A stretch of DNA of 64,000 nucleotides from Pelobates cultripes (lineage: Eukaryota; Chordata; Amphibia; Anura; Pelobatidae): positions 138,679,656 through 138,743,655 of the forward strand of contig OW240916.1 in NCBI GenBank assembly GCA_933207985.1, read 5' to 3'. The translations under genes and the position numbers were made by a program. Below are positions 33,990 to 45,834 of this stretch, in pieces. The notes beneath the pieces are model-generated. The model was given only the letters and a program-made list of their open reading frames with translations, did no database searches and was not told where the DNA came from. Position 1 is the first letter of the stretch. Each line of letters begins with the position of its first letter.

Positions 33990-36514
33990 CAGGGGTCGTC
34001 AACCTGGTCCCTACCGCCCACTAGTGGGCATTTCAGGATTCCAGGTGGGCGGTAGTGGGTTCTACGGCACAAGCAGAATTCCCCGTCCATCCAGAGAGGT
34101 GATCGCTCTATTCATCTCTCGCCCACTCAGTTGGCAGGAAGTACGGGCGTGCAGATGCGAGTGCATGAACGTGCGCGCATGTCTCCAAGTATGAGTGCCT
34201 GCATGCACAAATGAGTGTACTTGTAAAAAAAAAAAAAGGAGAAAGAAGGAGCAGAGTATTTGTAGAATAGGAGAAAGAAGGAGCAGAGTACTTGTAGAAT
34301 AGGAGAAAGAAGGAGCAGAGCACTTGTAAAAAAGGAGAAAGAAGGAGCAGAGTACTTGTAGAATAGGAGAAAGAAGGAGCAGAGCACTTGTAGAATAGGA
34401 GAAAGAAGGAGCAGAGCACTTGTAAAAAAGGAGAAAGAAGGAGCAGAGTACTTTTAGAATAGGAGAAAGAAGGAGCAGAGCACTTGTAGAATAGGAGAAA
34501 GAAGGAGCAGAGTACTTTTAGAATAGGAGAAAGAAGGAGCAGAGTACTTTTAGAATAGGAGAAAGAAGGAGCAGAGCACTTGTAGAATAGGAGAAAGAAG
34601 GAGCAGAGTACTTGTAGAATAGGAGAAAGAAGGAGCAGAGTACTTGTAGAATAGGAGAAAGAAGAGCACTTGTAAAAAGGGAGAAAGAAGGAGCAGAGTA
34701 CTTGTAGAATAGGAGAAAGAAGAGCACTTGTAAAAAAGGAGAAAGAAGGAGCAGAGTACTTTTAGAATAGGAGAAAGAAGGAGCAGAGCACTTGTAGAAT
34801 AGGAGAAAGAAGGAGCAGAGTACTTTTAGAATAGGAGAAAGAAGGAGCAGAGCACTTGTAGAATAGGAGAAAGAAGGAGCAGAGTACTTTTAGAATAGGA
34901 GAAAGAAGGAGCAGAGCACTTGTAGAATAGGAGAAAGAAGGAGCAGAGCACATGTAGAATAGGAGAAAGAAGGAGCAGAGCACTCTGTAAAAAAGGAGAG
35001 AAGGAGCAGAGTAAATTGCAAAATAGGAGAAAAAAAGGAGCAGAGCACTAGTAAAAAAAAGCAGGAAAGAAGGAGCAGAGTAATTTGTAGAATAGGAGAA
35101 AGAAGGATAGAGTACTTTGCAGAATAGGAGAAAGAAGGAGCAGAGAATTTGTAAAAAAAGGAGAGAAGGAGCAGAGTAATTTGTAACAGGAGAAAAAAGG
35201 AGCAGAGTACTAGTAAAAAAAAAAAAAAGAGAAAAGAAGGAACAGAGTACTCTGTAGAATAGGAGAAAGAAGGAGCAGAGTAATTTGTAAAAAAAAGGAG
35301 AAAGAAGGAGCAGAGCACTTGTAAAAAGGAGAAAGAAGGATAGAGTAATTTGTAGAATAGGAGAAAGAAGGAGCAATTTGTAAAAAGGAGAAAGCTATTG
35401 AGCAGAGTACTTTAGAATAGGAGAAAGAAGGAGCAGAGTATTTGTAGAATAGGAGAAAGAAGGAGCAGAGTACTTTTAGAATAGGAGAAAGAAGGAGCAG
35501 AGCACTTGTAGAATAGGAGAAAGAAGGAGCAGAGTACTTTTAGAATAGGAGAAAGAAGGAGCAGAGCACTTGTAAAAAAGGAGAGAAGGAGCAGAGTACT
35601 TGTAAAATAGGAGAAAAAAGGAGCAGAGTACTAGTAAAAAAAAGGAGAAAGAAGGAGCAGAGTACTTGTAGAATAGGAGAAAGAAGGAGCAGAGTACTTG
35701 TAGAATAGGAGAAAGAAGGAGCAGAGCACTTGTAAAAAAGGAGAGAAGGAGCAGAGTACTTGTAAAATAGGAGAAAAAAGGAGCAGAGTACTAGTAAAAA
35801 AAGGAGAAAGAAGGAACAGAGTACTTGTAGAATAGGAGAAAGAAGGAGCAGAGTACTTGTAGAACAGGAGAAAGAAGGAGCAGAGTACTTGTAAAAAAAA
35901 AGGAGACAGAAGGAGCAGAGTACTTTAAAAAAAGGAGAAAGAACGAAAATAAAAAATATAGGAAGGAGAGAATTGTTGTTGGCTAATAATAATAATAAGT
36001 GGGCTACCTAGCTCAGCCTTCCTGCTGAGCATTGCTATAAGGAAGGTAAAAGGAGAAAAAAAGGAAGAAAAAAAAAGAAAAAAAAGAAGGAACAAAAAGG
36101 GGGAGGTAATTGAGAAGGGGAACTGATGCACAGATGAGAAAGCAGGGACAGGCAGAAGTATAGTGTGTAGAGTGGCTCATGTTTTGGCAAGCTAAGTTTT
36201 GTTTACTTATAAAATAAAAGAAAGAAGGAAAGGAAGGAGAGAATAAAGATAATTAATCACTAGTTAAAGGTAATTTCAATTTACTTTATTGTTTTCTAAT
36301 TAAATTTTATATAGTTAAAAACATTATAAACATGCATAAAGTACAAATAAAAAGATACATTTAAGTACTTTTTTTTTTTTTAACACCCTCCTTTCTAAAA
36401 AATATTCCACACTTGAACGAAAAAAGTTTTTCAAAACTGGTGGGCGGTAAGGAAATTTTTCCATCAAGAAGATGCATTAGTGGGCGGTAGGTAGAAAAAG
36501 GTTGACTACCACTG
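33990..36514. mobile_element. hAT element, TSD CTCTAACT, filled with a 32-bp minisatellite
   Basis: A 2525-bp element runs from CAGGGGTCGTCAACC to GGTTGACTACCACTG, with inverted ends continuing through 'ccctaccgccca' and 'tgggcggtagg'. It is bounded by exact 8-bp duplications CTCTAACT (33982-33989, 36515-36522), diagnostic of hAT-type transposition. Nearly 70% of it is a tandem array. There is no transposase. The partial copy at 30927 shares its left end. Confidence 0.92.
34230..35940. repeat. 32-bp purine-rich minisatellite
   Basis: Dozens of tandem units of 'tacttgtagaataggagaaa' plus 'gaaggagcagag' (32 bp). Variants have 'tactttta', 'cacttgtaaaaaaggag' or 'actagtaaaaaaaagg'. One strand is almost entirely purine. 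The long minus-strand ORFs (up to 204 codons, Ser/Phe/Leu repeats) are readings of the array: the 32-bp unit is not a multiple of three, so the reading cycles through frames. Confidence 0.95.
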
Positions 36515-36610
36515 CTCTAACTAAATAGTAACATATAAATCTATCATGTAGACTTATATAGCATGGGATATTATCATGTACACTTACTTGGCATGATGTA
36601 TCGTGTTTGT

Positions 36611-36616
<6 letters not shown>

Positions 36617-36664
<48 letters not shown>
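36617..36664. repeat. (TA)n microsatellite
   Basis: An uninterrupted run of about 24 TA units between 'gtttgtttattttta' and 'gatgtttcatgtttattttta'. The flanks are similar on both sides, suggesting the array lies within a short direct repeat. Confidence 0.95.
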
Positions 36665-36668
<4 letters not shown>

Positions 36669-37004
36669 TTTCATGTTTATTTTTATATATTATGAAATCT
36701 AGAATGCTTCATAAAAGAAATACACATACTGCACATACATTTTCTTTTAGGCAGTTTATGTTCACTTACACTTTCAACCTTTCTCATAAGATCAGACAAA
36801 ATTAGTTTTATTGTTCATTGTAATTTGACATAAGCAAATCAACGTGACTTGGTCTTACACCACTATCCACTCATTCATAAAAATAAAAAAATAAAAAAAA
36901 TATGTAAGACTGAAACCACTGTGCTTCTACAATAACCAGTTTAGTCTATGCCATTTCCTGGGGGCTGTTGGTTATGACATGATTCTAAACAAAAAACATC
37001 TCTC

Positions 37005-38110
37005 AATTTAAGTACTATCCCATATCTCCATTCCCTTTTCCTTCAAAGGTTCTGGAATATCTTGTCTGTACACGTTTCACTCACTTTCTCAACTGTAACT
37101 CACTCCTTGATACTCTACAATTTTCCTTCCTCCCTCTCTATTTTATCGAGACTCCTCTGACTAAGGTAACTAACAATGCAATCATCACTTAATCCAAAGG
37201 CCACTACTCCATGTTATTCTAGATCTCTCTATCTTCTTGACACTATTCTTACTACTTCTCCATTTCTCTTCAAAGGATCCTTTCTACTAACACGTCCTTT
37301 CAACCTGTCTGATTTGGTATCCCTCAAAACTATGTGCTTGGTCCCCTTTTGTTTTCTCTATATACTGTTTTACTTGGTAAACTCATTCATTTGGATTTCA
37401 GTACCACCTATATGGTGATAACAACCAGATATTCCTCTCATCCACTGATCACTCGTGTCTTTCTAGAACGCATCACACACCACTGCCTCTCTAACTGAAT
37501 GTGTTCCGGCTTTGTAAAAATCAATCTCTGTAAAACTGGGCTTCTTACCTTTCCTCCTTATAATCCTAATCCTCTGCTCTCACTCTCTTTGAAGTTGATA
37601 TTATGCCTGTCATTCCATTACTTTGAGCTCTCTGCATTGGTGTTATCTGTGTTTCTGGGCTCACCTTTACACCCCATATCCAGTCTGTCACCGAATGCTG
37701 ACAATGCCACCTTCACATCATTGCATTTCTTACACAAGATTCTATTAAGGGGTTTGTTCATGCTCTTGTAATTTCTCGTATTGACTACGGTAATTCTCTC
37801 CTAATTGGTCTATCTAGAAAACATATTTCCTCTCTAACATCCATAATGGATGCTGCTGCACGCTTATTATTCTCTCTTATTGCTCTTCTCACACCTCAGC
37901 CTTTAGCCAACCATTATATTGACTTCCTGTAAGATTTTGGATTCCATTCAAGAAATTAACCCTTCTCTACAAAGGTCTTAACAACTCCCACCATTAATTT
38001 TTCTTTTTTACTAATTCAAAGGTTCATCCTTTCTCAGTCTGCTCTACCAATGACCTTCTCCTGTCCACTGCTCACACTTGTACTTATTTTCACCTACAGG
38101 ATTTCTCAAG
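37005..38110 (+). pseudogene. L2-like LINE reverse transcriptase remnant
   Basis: With frameshifts, the plus strand reads segments typical of L2-clade reverse transcriptase: 'LGPLLFSLYTVL' near 37335-37375, then 'FGFQYHLYGDNNQIFLSS' near 37390-37440, in which YGDN replaces the catalytic YADD. Later come 'SRIDYGNSLLIGLSRK' (37770-37820) and 'MDAAARLLFS' (37850-37880). The protein would copy the element's RNA at a nicked target. Stops and frameshifts throughout show it is dead. Confidence 0.65.
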
Positions 38111-38636
38111 TACAGTTCCATATACAGCTGACATATTCAGGAGTTGGATATCAAGTGAGATTTGGTTGTGAGGAGTAAAAGTGAGATCGGTATGGAAGAG
38201 GACAGAGGTTGAGTTGGCAGACGGGAATATGGGAAAGGGGATTAAAAACGCATTCCTACTGTCCCTCCCCCAAGAAACAATGAACGTACCCTGCAATAAA
38301 TTCCAAAGCCACTCTTCTACCACATTGTATTCTCCACCAAGTGTGATTTCAATACGTATGACTGAAATATGTGTTCATTGTTTTCCTTAAAGAAACTTTC
38401 CAACATAAATCCAGTATCTCCTTAAAGTAACTGATGTCAGCTTTAATGTGTTAAACCAAAACAGCAAACAGAACAAACAGAAAAATGTCAGTGTAGTATT
38501 TATAACTCATTGATAGCAGATGGATTATCATTGGTATGTATTCATTTGCAGAGCACCATATATGCACACAAATATAAAAATATAAAGATGCCTTATAATT
38601 GATTTTTGTGTATATAAATATACAATTTAAAATTCT

Positions 38637-39165
38637 GGTGCTTGCTTACAAGTCCCTACATAATGCTGCTTCAACCTACCTATCCTCCCTAATACACAAG
38701 TATGTGCCATCGAGGCCCCTACGCTTTTGATAACTCGCCTCCAAGATTTTTCCAGGGCTGCACCTCTTCTGTGGAACTCCCTTCCCTTCTCAGTGAGAAT
38801 TTCACCCAGTCTCCACTCATTCAAAAAAATCATTGACAACTCACTTCTTCAAGAAAGCACATCGATTAAACTGTTAGCAGGTTTTTATCTCTCATCCCCA
38901 ATGAATCCTCTCTTGCAACTGTCAAAAATTACCTACTAAGCCCTCAGCGAATACTTTTCTAACAACCTACTTTTACCCTTTCTGTCACTATACCCCACTC
39001 CCTCTAGAATGTAAGCTCACTGAGCAGCGCCCTCCACCTCTCTGTTCCTGTACATCCAGTTGTCTGGTTACAATTACATGTCTGTTAGTCCAACCATTAT
39101 ACATCGCTACAGAACCTGATGGCGCTATATAAATAATAAAATAATAATAATAAATATTTATATTT
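38637..39165 (+). pseudogene. L2-like LINE 3' end
   Basis: The frame at 38727 reads 'DFSRAAPLLWNSLPFSVR' then 'SLHSFKK', the conserved C-terminal block of L2/CR1-type pol proteins. Downstream 'gaatgtaagctcactgagca' and 'ggcgctatataaataataaa' with an (AAT)n tail form the usual 3' end. It probably belongs with 37005-38110, the two being separated by about 500 bp of other DNA. Confidence 0.7.
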
Positions 39166-39329
39166 ATTAATTTGTGGTCGTGACAATATTGCTGTAAGAG
39201 TTAGATAACACATACATAAATATCATAGTTAATAACACCTGTAAGTTGTGGTGTGCCAGAACCGAAAATGCTGTACGCCTGTAATAAAGAGGGCCCACTT
39301 TAGAGAGTGATGTGACAAGAGGGAGTGGT

Positions 39330-39475
39330 GGGAGGGGCATAGAGAGAGAGAGAGAGAGTGTGTGTGTGTGTATGTGTATATATATATATATATAGTAGCC
39401 CTGGTAGTGCACCCGGTCTTGGGAGTTGAAGTCTGAGTGCAAGGTACAGTTGTTTCTTTTATATATATATATAGA
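39330..39475. repeat. (GA)n(TG)n(TA)n microsatellites
   Basis: A compound microsatellite at 39339-39395, then about 60 bp of unique sequence and a second short (TA)n at 39461-39472. Confidence 0.85.
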
Positions 39476-39764
39476 GAAATGCATGAATGACTGAATCATC
39501 AACAGTCATGTCATGATTCACACAATGGAATTTGTATGTATAAAAGATCACCACTAGATGGAGGTCTAACACTTTTCAACAATATAGTACAACCACTAAC
39601 CTTTCTTCGACAAGAAAAAAAACATGGATGGTTCAACATTCCTAATAAAATTGCACATGGCTTATTTGTCTTTGTTTGCACAGGCTGTTCAATGTCACAA
39701 CCCCATAGACCTTGTACTGCTTTATTTTATTCTGGCGTTTATTAATTAAATAGCAATTGGTGAT

Positions 39765-41398
39765 GTTACATAGTTACATAGTTACATAGCTGAAAAGAGA
39801 CTTGCGTCCATCAAGTTCAGCCTTCCTCACAAATGTTGTTGCTGTTGATCCAAAAGAAGGCAAAAAACCTGGTCTGAAGCGCTTCCAATTTTGCCACAAA
39901 CTAGGAAAAAATTCCTTCTTGACCCCAAAATAGCAGTCAGATGTCTCCTTGGATCAAGCAGCTATTACCCCACTAATTAGAAATTATATCCCTGTATGTT
40001 ATGTTTTTGTAAGTATTTATCCAATTTCAGTTTAAACATCTGTATGGACTCTGACAAAACCACCTCTTCAGGCAGAGAATTCCATATCCTTATTGTTCTT
40101 ACTGTAAAAAAACCTTTTCTTTGCCTTAGATGAAATCTCCTTTCTTCCACCCTAAATGTGTGACCTCGTGTCCTATGTATAGCCCTGTTTATGAATAGAT
40201 TTCCAGATAAAGGTTTATACTGGCCCCGAATATATTTGTATAAAGTTATCATATCCCCTCTCAGGCCTGTTTTTCCAGACTAAACAGATTTCATTTTTTT
40301 AACCTTTCTTTATAACTAAAATGGTCCATTCCTTTTATCAATTTTGTAGCTAGTCTCTGGACCCTTTCCAGTGCCATGATATCCTTCTTTAGAACAGGCG
40401 CCCAAAATTGCACAGCATATTCAAGGTGTGGTCTTACCAGCGATTTATAAAGAGGCAGAATTATATTTTCATTCCGAGAATTTATGCCCCTATTTATACA
40501 TGACACAGTGTTACTGGCCTTAGCAACTGCAGATTGACATTGCATATTGCTGCCTAATTTGTTGTCTATAACAATTCCCAAATCCTTCTCGTGTGTGGTT
40601 ATCCCTAATTCACTACCATTTAGTGTGCAAGTTGCTTGTGCATTCTTAACCCCGAAGTGCATAACTTTGCATTTCTCTATGTTAAATTTCATCTGCCATT
40701 TTAGTGCCCAGTCCCCCAATCTATCCAAATCTCTCTGCAGCAAAGCAATATCCTGTCACATTTTATTACTTTACAAAGTTTTGTGTCATCTGCAACACTG
40801 ATACATGGCTTTCAATGCCTATTTCAAGATCATTTATAAATATGTTAAATAGAAGTGGTCCCAAAACAGAACCCTGAGGGACACCACTTACCACTTTTGT
40901 CCAGCCTGAAAATTTACCATTAATTACAACTCGTTGTACTCTATCCTTAAGCCAATGTTCTACCCAAGAACAAGAATATTCATCTAGACCAATTTCTTTT
41001 AGTTTGAAGACTAACCTATTGTGAGGAACCGTATCAAATGCCTTGGCAAAATCCAAGTAGATCACATCCACTACAACACCCTGATCTATACTTCTACTTA
41101 CTTCTTCGTAGAATGCAATTAGGTTAGTTTGACATGACCGATGTTTCATAAAACCATGGTGATTATTGCTAATAACAAAGTTCTTCCCAATGAATTCCTG
41201 AATATTATCCCTTAATAGCCCTTCAAATATTTTCCCAGTTACAGAAGTTAAGCTCACAGGTCTATAATTTCCAGGCAAGGATTTTGAACCCTTTTTAAAT
41301 ATAGGAACAACATCTGCCTTCCTCCAATCCTCCGGTACAACACCTGAAACAAAAGAATCTTGAAAAATTAAATACAGTCTCATCCAATGAATCCAGTG
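39765..41398 (-). mobile_element. 5'-truncated CR1-like LINE, minus strand
   Basis: Three consecutive minus-strand frames belong to one pol gene: 41383-40766, 40743-40291 and 40252-39977. The 3' end carries three copies of an 8-bp unit (plus strand 'ttacatag' at 39766-39789), like the octamer tails of CR1-type LINEs. The 5' part (endonuclease and start of RT) is absent, as expected from incomplete target-primed reverse transcription. Confidence 0.85.
39977..41383 (-). pseudogene. CR1-like pol fragment (reverse transcriptase)
   Basis: The upstream frame has '[20 protein letters not shown]' (about residues 25-44), '[13 protein letters not shown]' with a catalytic Asp, and '[19 protein letters not shown]'. 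The expected ADD box is broken: the frame runs into '[10 protein letters not shown]', indicating a frameshift at about 40770. The second frame gives 'FNIEKCKVMHFG', 'EKDLGIVIDNKL' and 'LYKSLVRPHLEYAVQFWAP'. The third gives 'RTIRIWNSLPEEVV'. Two frameshifts and loss of the N-terminus mean no active enzyme. It would have reverse-transcribed its own RNA in the nucleus. Confidence 0.85.
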
Positions 41399-41440
41399 TT
41401 AAAGGACCGCTATAGTGCCAGGAAAACAAACTTGGCAATT
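41399..41440 (+). repeat. MITE family A left-end fragment
   Basis: The sequence 'ttaaaggaccgctatagtgc' plus 'caggaaaacaaactt' is the family A left terminus. It is cut off directly by the L1 fragment that follows and abuts the 5' end of the CR1-like LINE. Confidence 0.7.
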
Positions 41441-41670
41441 CTAACCGTGTCCAGCGATAGCCACTATGTCAGATGTGGTGCGAGAGAGGTGGATAAAATC
41501 CTGGACTCTGACCTGCCCCTGCAAACCTTGGCGATGCTGCTCCACCACGCTAAGTTGCCACTATCCTCATATAAGAAATCATTACCGAAACACTTTCTCA
41601 ATGCTGCTAAATCCTTAATACCTGGCAGATGGCGTACCATGGATGTGCCTACCCTTCAATAGTGGCAAAT
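41441..41670 (+). pseudogene. L1 ORF2 C-terminal fragment
   Basis: The frame reads 'LAMLLHHAKLPLSSYKKSLP' then 'KHFLNAAKSLIPGRWR', aligning with the end of the L1 ORF2 at 42793 ('TFLLHHTEMSIPTYSKSVIP', 'RLLNAAKATVPIYWK'). It is diverged from that copy and stops at 41660. It is a scrap of an older L1 subfamily and lacks RT and endonuclease. Confidence 0.75.
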
Positions 41671-42792
41671 AAATGGCTTTATGGTGCATTTTGGAGTATT
41701 TTAGTAGTTTAAATATTTAAAAACCTCCATAAATGCATACCATTTGCAAAACTGAACACCATAGGGACAATTTACTGAGGGGATTTTTTTCCACAATTTT
41801 TAACCCCTTCCCGCCGAATGACGGACCTGGTCCGTCATGGCGGGGAACCGTTAACGAGGAATGACGGACCGGGTCCGTCATGCGGTAAAGTTAACCACCG
41901 ATCGCCGCAGTCATGGTGATCGAGTGGTTAACGCTCCTCCGGTCTGCCTCTGTAACAGAGGCAGACCAGGAGCACCCGATCGGGCTGCCCCTGCAGCAGT
42001 GATCGCTCTGACAAGCTGTCAGAGCGAGCACATATGCTGCAGGGACTCACGATCTGCCTCCCTGCTCTTCCAGGTTCAGTGTCAAATGCATGGAGATGGA
42101 TCAGCAGTGATTTTCTCCCTGTGTAAAAAAATAAATAAAGTTAAATTAAAATCCCACCCCATTTACACATTTTAAATAAAAATTAACCCCTTCCCTGCCA
42201 ATTGATCACTGACTACAGTGATCAATTGGCAGGGACTACATTTTACTACGATCAGATTTTTTTTTTTTTTTAAACCCCTGAGGGTCAACGTTTATTTTTT
42301 ATTTTACTTTATTAATGAATTTAAATATATTAAAATTATATATTTAGGTAGCTGGGGTGGGTGGAAGTTAGTGGGGAATTTGGTGTTAGGCTAGCTAGGG
42401 GTTAACGTTAAAGTTTTTAAAAGTTAAAAAAAGTTTTTAATACCATTTTTTAAAAAGTACTAAATAATCCCACCCTCCTTTACCCAGTCCTAATAAATAT
42501 TAACCCCTTCCCTGACAGTTGATCACTATTTATAAAAAATTAATAAGCAAAAAAAGTTTAAAAACTAGTTTTAAAAAGTAAAAAAAAAAGTTTAAAAAAG
42601 TAAAAAAAAAAGAATTTTTTTTAAATGTTCATTACCACTACACCTGGAACAAACTAGAGAAAAAATGATCCCACGCTAAGGTTCAAAATACGCCTTTTAA
42701 ATTACCCCAGGGTGTATTCTTTAATAAATAGTATGTGTTTGTGGGGAAGTTTCAATAACCAAACATCTAAACTACTCCAAAATGGAACATGG

Positions 42793-44603
42793 CCCTAATC
42801 TTCGCGTTGACGCTGGAGCCGTTTCTGCGGAGGATCAGACAGAACGTAAACATACAGGGCCTCACAGTTGGACAGGTACAACACAAAACACTAGCATATG
42901 CGGACGACCTGCTGTTCGTGGTCACACGTCCAGAGACCACCTTACAGGAGATACAGGCAGAATTTAAAGAATATGGGCTGATCTCCAACCTCCAGATAAA
43001 CTACGCTAAGTCGGAGATCCTCAACCTCACCATAGATCAAGCCCACAAACGGACACTTCAAAGACTGCACCCATACCGCTGGTGCGACCTCCGTATGCGG
43101 TACCTAGGAGTGTGGCTCACTCCCACCCCGGGAGACCTTTACATCTACAACTACCTCCCTATACTTAAAAAAGCAACGGAGGAACTAAATAAATGGAGCT
43201 CCCTCTACGCATCGTGGCTAGGAAGAGTAAACGCCGTAAAGATGACGCTACTACCGAAACTTCTCTTCGTGTTCCAAACGGTGCCAATTCTAGTCCCACA
43301 AGCCTTCTTTAAGACGATACGGGCGGAGGTCCGCAAGTTCGTATGGAAGGGCAAATCCCCACGCATAGCACACGCTCAACTAACCCTGCCTAAACTCCGA
43401 GGAGGCCTGGCGCTCCCTGATTTCGAAAAGTACTACCAGGCAGCGCACCTCACCAGAATAGTCAGCTGGTCGGTTGCCAGCGGAACGAAACCATGGACCC
43501 AGCTAGAATCCGACATCACGGACTGTGACCTTCGCACGCTACCGTGGATACCCAGAGCCACTTACAAACATAAACATATCACCAACCCATTCGTGGCGGC
43601 GACCATGAATGTATGGCACAGGGAAGGCACGAAGCAATACCTCACGACGGATCCAGGCCCGCTACTGCCATTGAGAGGAAACCCAGACTTCCCAGCAGGA
43701 GACCACGGCCCTATGCCAGGCCCGAGGGGACGCACAACGACTCCCCGCATGATGGATGTCCTCAAACGCCCATTTGAAGTCCGCGGCGTCACAGACCTCT
43801 TTCCTGATCGAACGCTCACCTTTGCACACACACTGGCGAGAGCACAAATAGTAGGGTATGCTCGGTCTATCCCGCAAAAACCATCACTATTGAGAGACCC
43901 CACACAATTCGAACTACTCTGTACGCAAGAAACCGAAACCCCACGTGCCATTTCACAGATATACGCAATGCTGGTTACAGGAAGGTATATACTGGCACCC
44001 CCTTGCATGAGAAACTGGGAGGAAGACCTGGAAGAACCCATGACAGAAGCAGCCTGGGACAGAAACATCACCCTGATACAAAAAACACCTAGCTCGGCAA
44101 GGCTGCAAGAAAACTCATACAAAATATACACCAGGTGGTACCTGACACCGACGGCGATCCACGCCAGGAATCCGGAAGCCACAGACTCCTGTTGGAGATG
44201 TGGAAAAGAGAGAGGAACATTCATACACACCTGGTGGACGTGCTCCCGACTCCGACCATTCTGGAACACGATCAGAGAGGTAATACATGAAGTAACGGAC
44301 GAAATGCTCCCGAGTTCCCCAGCAACGTTCCTCCTACACCACACGGAGATGTCTATACCGACATACAGTAAATCTGTCATCCCACGACTACTAAACGCAG
44401 CCAAAGCAACGGTCCCAATATACTGGAAGCAGGCCACCACACCCTCCATCGCAAGATGGGTGGAAGAGGTGGAAGCAACTAGGAAATTCGAAGACGTGAA
44501 GGCAACTACCCCGAACCTTAGAGATCGCTACACCAAACGCTGGTTTCACTGGCTCAGACTAACCACCACTGACGCTTTCCGTAACCGCATGGCGACGCAG
44601 TAG
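42793..44603 (+). CDS. L1 ORF2 C-terminal part (reverse transcriptase to Cys motif), truncated
   Basis: An uninterrupted frame of about 604 codons. It lacks the endonuclease and first RT motifs. The Met at 42789 lies in the target duplication and is not the native start. Visible blocks: 'ALIFALTLEP' (RT), the catalytic box AYADDLLF (residues 36-43), 'MRYLGVWLTP' (103-112), 'RGGLALPDFEKYY' (204-216), and a C-terminal cysteine motif C468-X2-C-X8-H480-X4-C485. ORF2p reverse-transcribes L1 RNA at a nicked chromosomal site. This copy cannot be autonomous because the N-terminal half is absent. The 295-codon minus-strand frame opposite it is a shadow. Confidence 0.92.
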
Positions 44604-45834
44604 ACGAAGGAGGAGAGTATTAAGCCAAAATAAATACGGCACGAATATGAGAAGCTGGGGACCGACGAACCGAGACGGCGACAGGGGTCGGAAACACCCA
44701 CCATCACCAACCCACAACATCCACATGCACATACACAACACACAACTTGCCGACACATATAGTCGCACACCCAAAGGACAACAGGAGGCGGGACAATGAG
44801 CAGGTCAGTCAGGAACATACACAAGTAAACACACAACACATACGAGCGACAGCATGCCAAGACTTTAAACTACACAACCTGAACCAAGACCCACTACAAA
44901 CACACGGACAGCCAAGACATAGAACAAACGGCCACTACAGTCAGATAATAACAGACGAGAGTTGCGAAACCACATGATCTGAGAGCCACACACATCCACA
45001 GCCCAAACACAGACCTTGGCGATCTAACCCAAAACCCACAGAACAACACCACATCCACGCACACAGGTGAACCCACCTCAACGCGACGACACCAAGACAC
45101 ACAGACGGTGACTCAGACACACAAACCGGAACCACAAGGACGCAACAATAGAGGCAGACACACAGAGCTCCAGAATAAAGCAACACTACATAGACATAAC
45201 CATGGAAACACGCAATAGAGGTGACACAGACTTACCGCAGAAGGTTTCACCATCACCAGTAGAGGGGAAGGACACGAAACACACAAAACAAATACAACCC
45301 CAATATGCACGAGCGGGTAGCCACGAGACACACTAGAACTCAGGGCTACAGACAAAAGATCAGAACGCGTAAACACCAACTCACTTTCGCAAGATGGGCC
45401 TTCACTGCAGTTTACGGCAACAGGGATAAATACGCAAACACAGGCATCTCAGAAGAATACAGTGTATCATTAACGAACCACACTAACACCATTTAATGAG
45501 CCGATAGCTGAACACATGATACTAACTGCCACCCCAAATAGCCACCACATACCTGACAAAAACGCCCTAACAACGCAATACCAAGCAAGCTCACCACCTT
45601 TTGCATGTCTAGCCCTGCAAGGCTTATAAATGTCTAATATTTGTCATTGCATGTTTATATTGACTTATACGCCTCTGCGCAGGCAACTATGTGTTACTCT
45701 GAGTTAACTGGAATATGTCGGCTTCACATTATATACACTTTCAACGTGCACGCCTCTGCGTAGGCAATTATATGCATGAATGTTACCAAGTTCAACACCC
45801 GTGTTTATATTGCTGACAATAAACATATTTAAAA
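44604..45834 (+). other. L1 3' UTR
   Basis: CA-rich non-coding tail after the ORF2 stop, unusually rich in 'cacacaa' and 'acatac' words and poor in T until about 45600. It then carries two copies of 'acgcctctgcg.aggcaa' (45669 and 45750) and the AATAAA signal. The same 'cgcctctgcgcaggc' module is found at least three times in the minus-strand L1 derivative at 56880-58143, which ties the two to one subfamily. Apparent minus-strand Cys/Val-rich ORFs are compositional artefacts. Confidence 0.8.

Noticed and set aside
34762..35376. 204-codon Ser/Phe/Leu-repeat ORF on the minus strand
   Set aside because: It is the translation of the 32-bp minisatellite. The unit length is not a multiple of three, so similar open frames appear in more than one frame.
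34230..35940. CRISPR-like regular array
   Set aside because: Units are directly adjacent with no unique spacers, and the setting is a eukaryotic hAT element. It is a minisatellite.
43562..44449. 295-codon minus-strand ORF opposite L1 ORF2
   Set aside because: It lies wholly antisense to the recognisable L1 reverse transcriptase frame and has no domain of its own. It is a codon-composition shadow.
44546..45379. Cys/Val-rich minus-strand ORFs after the L1
   Set aside because: They are antisense to the CA-rich L1 3' UTR. The composition alone produces them.
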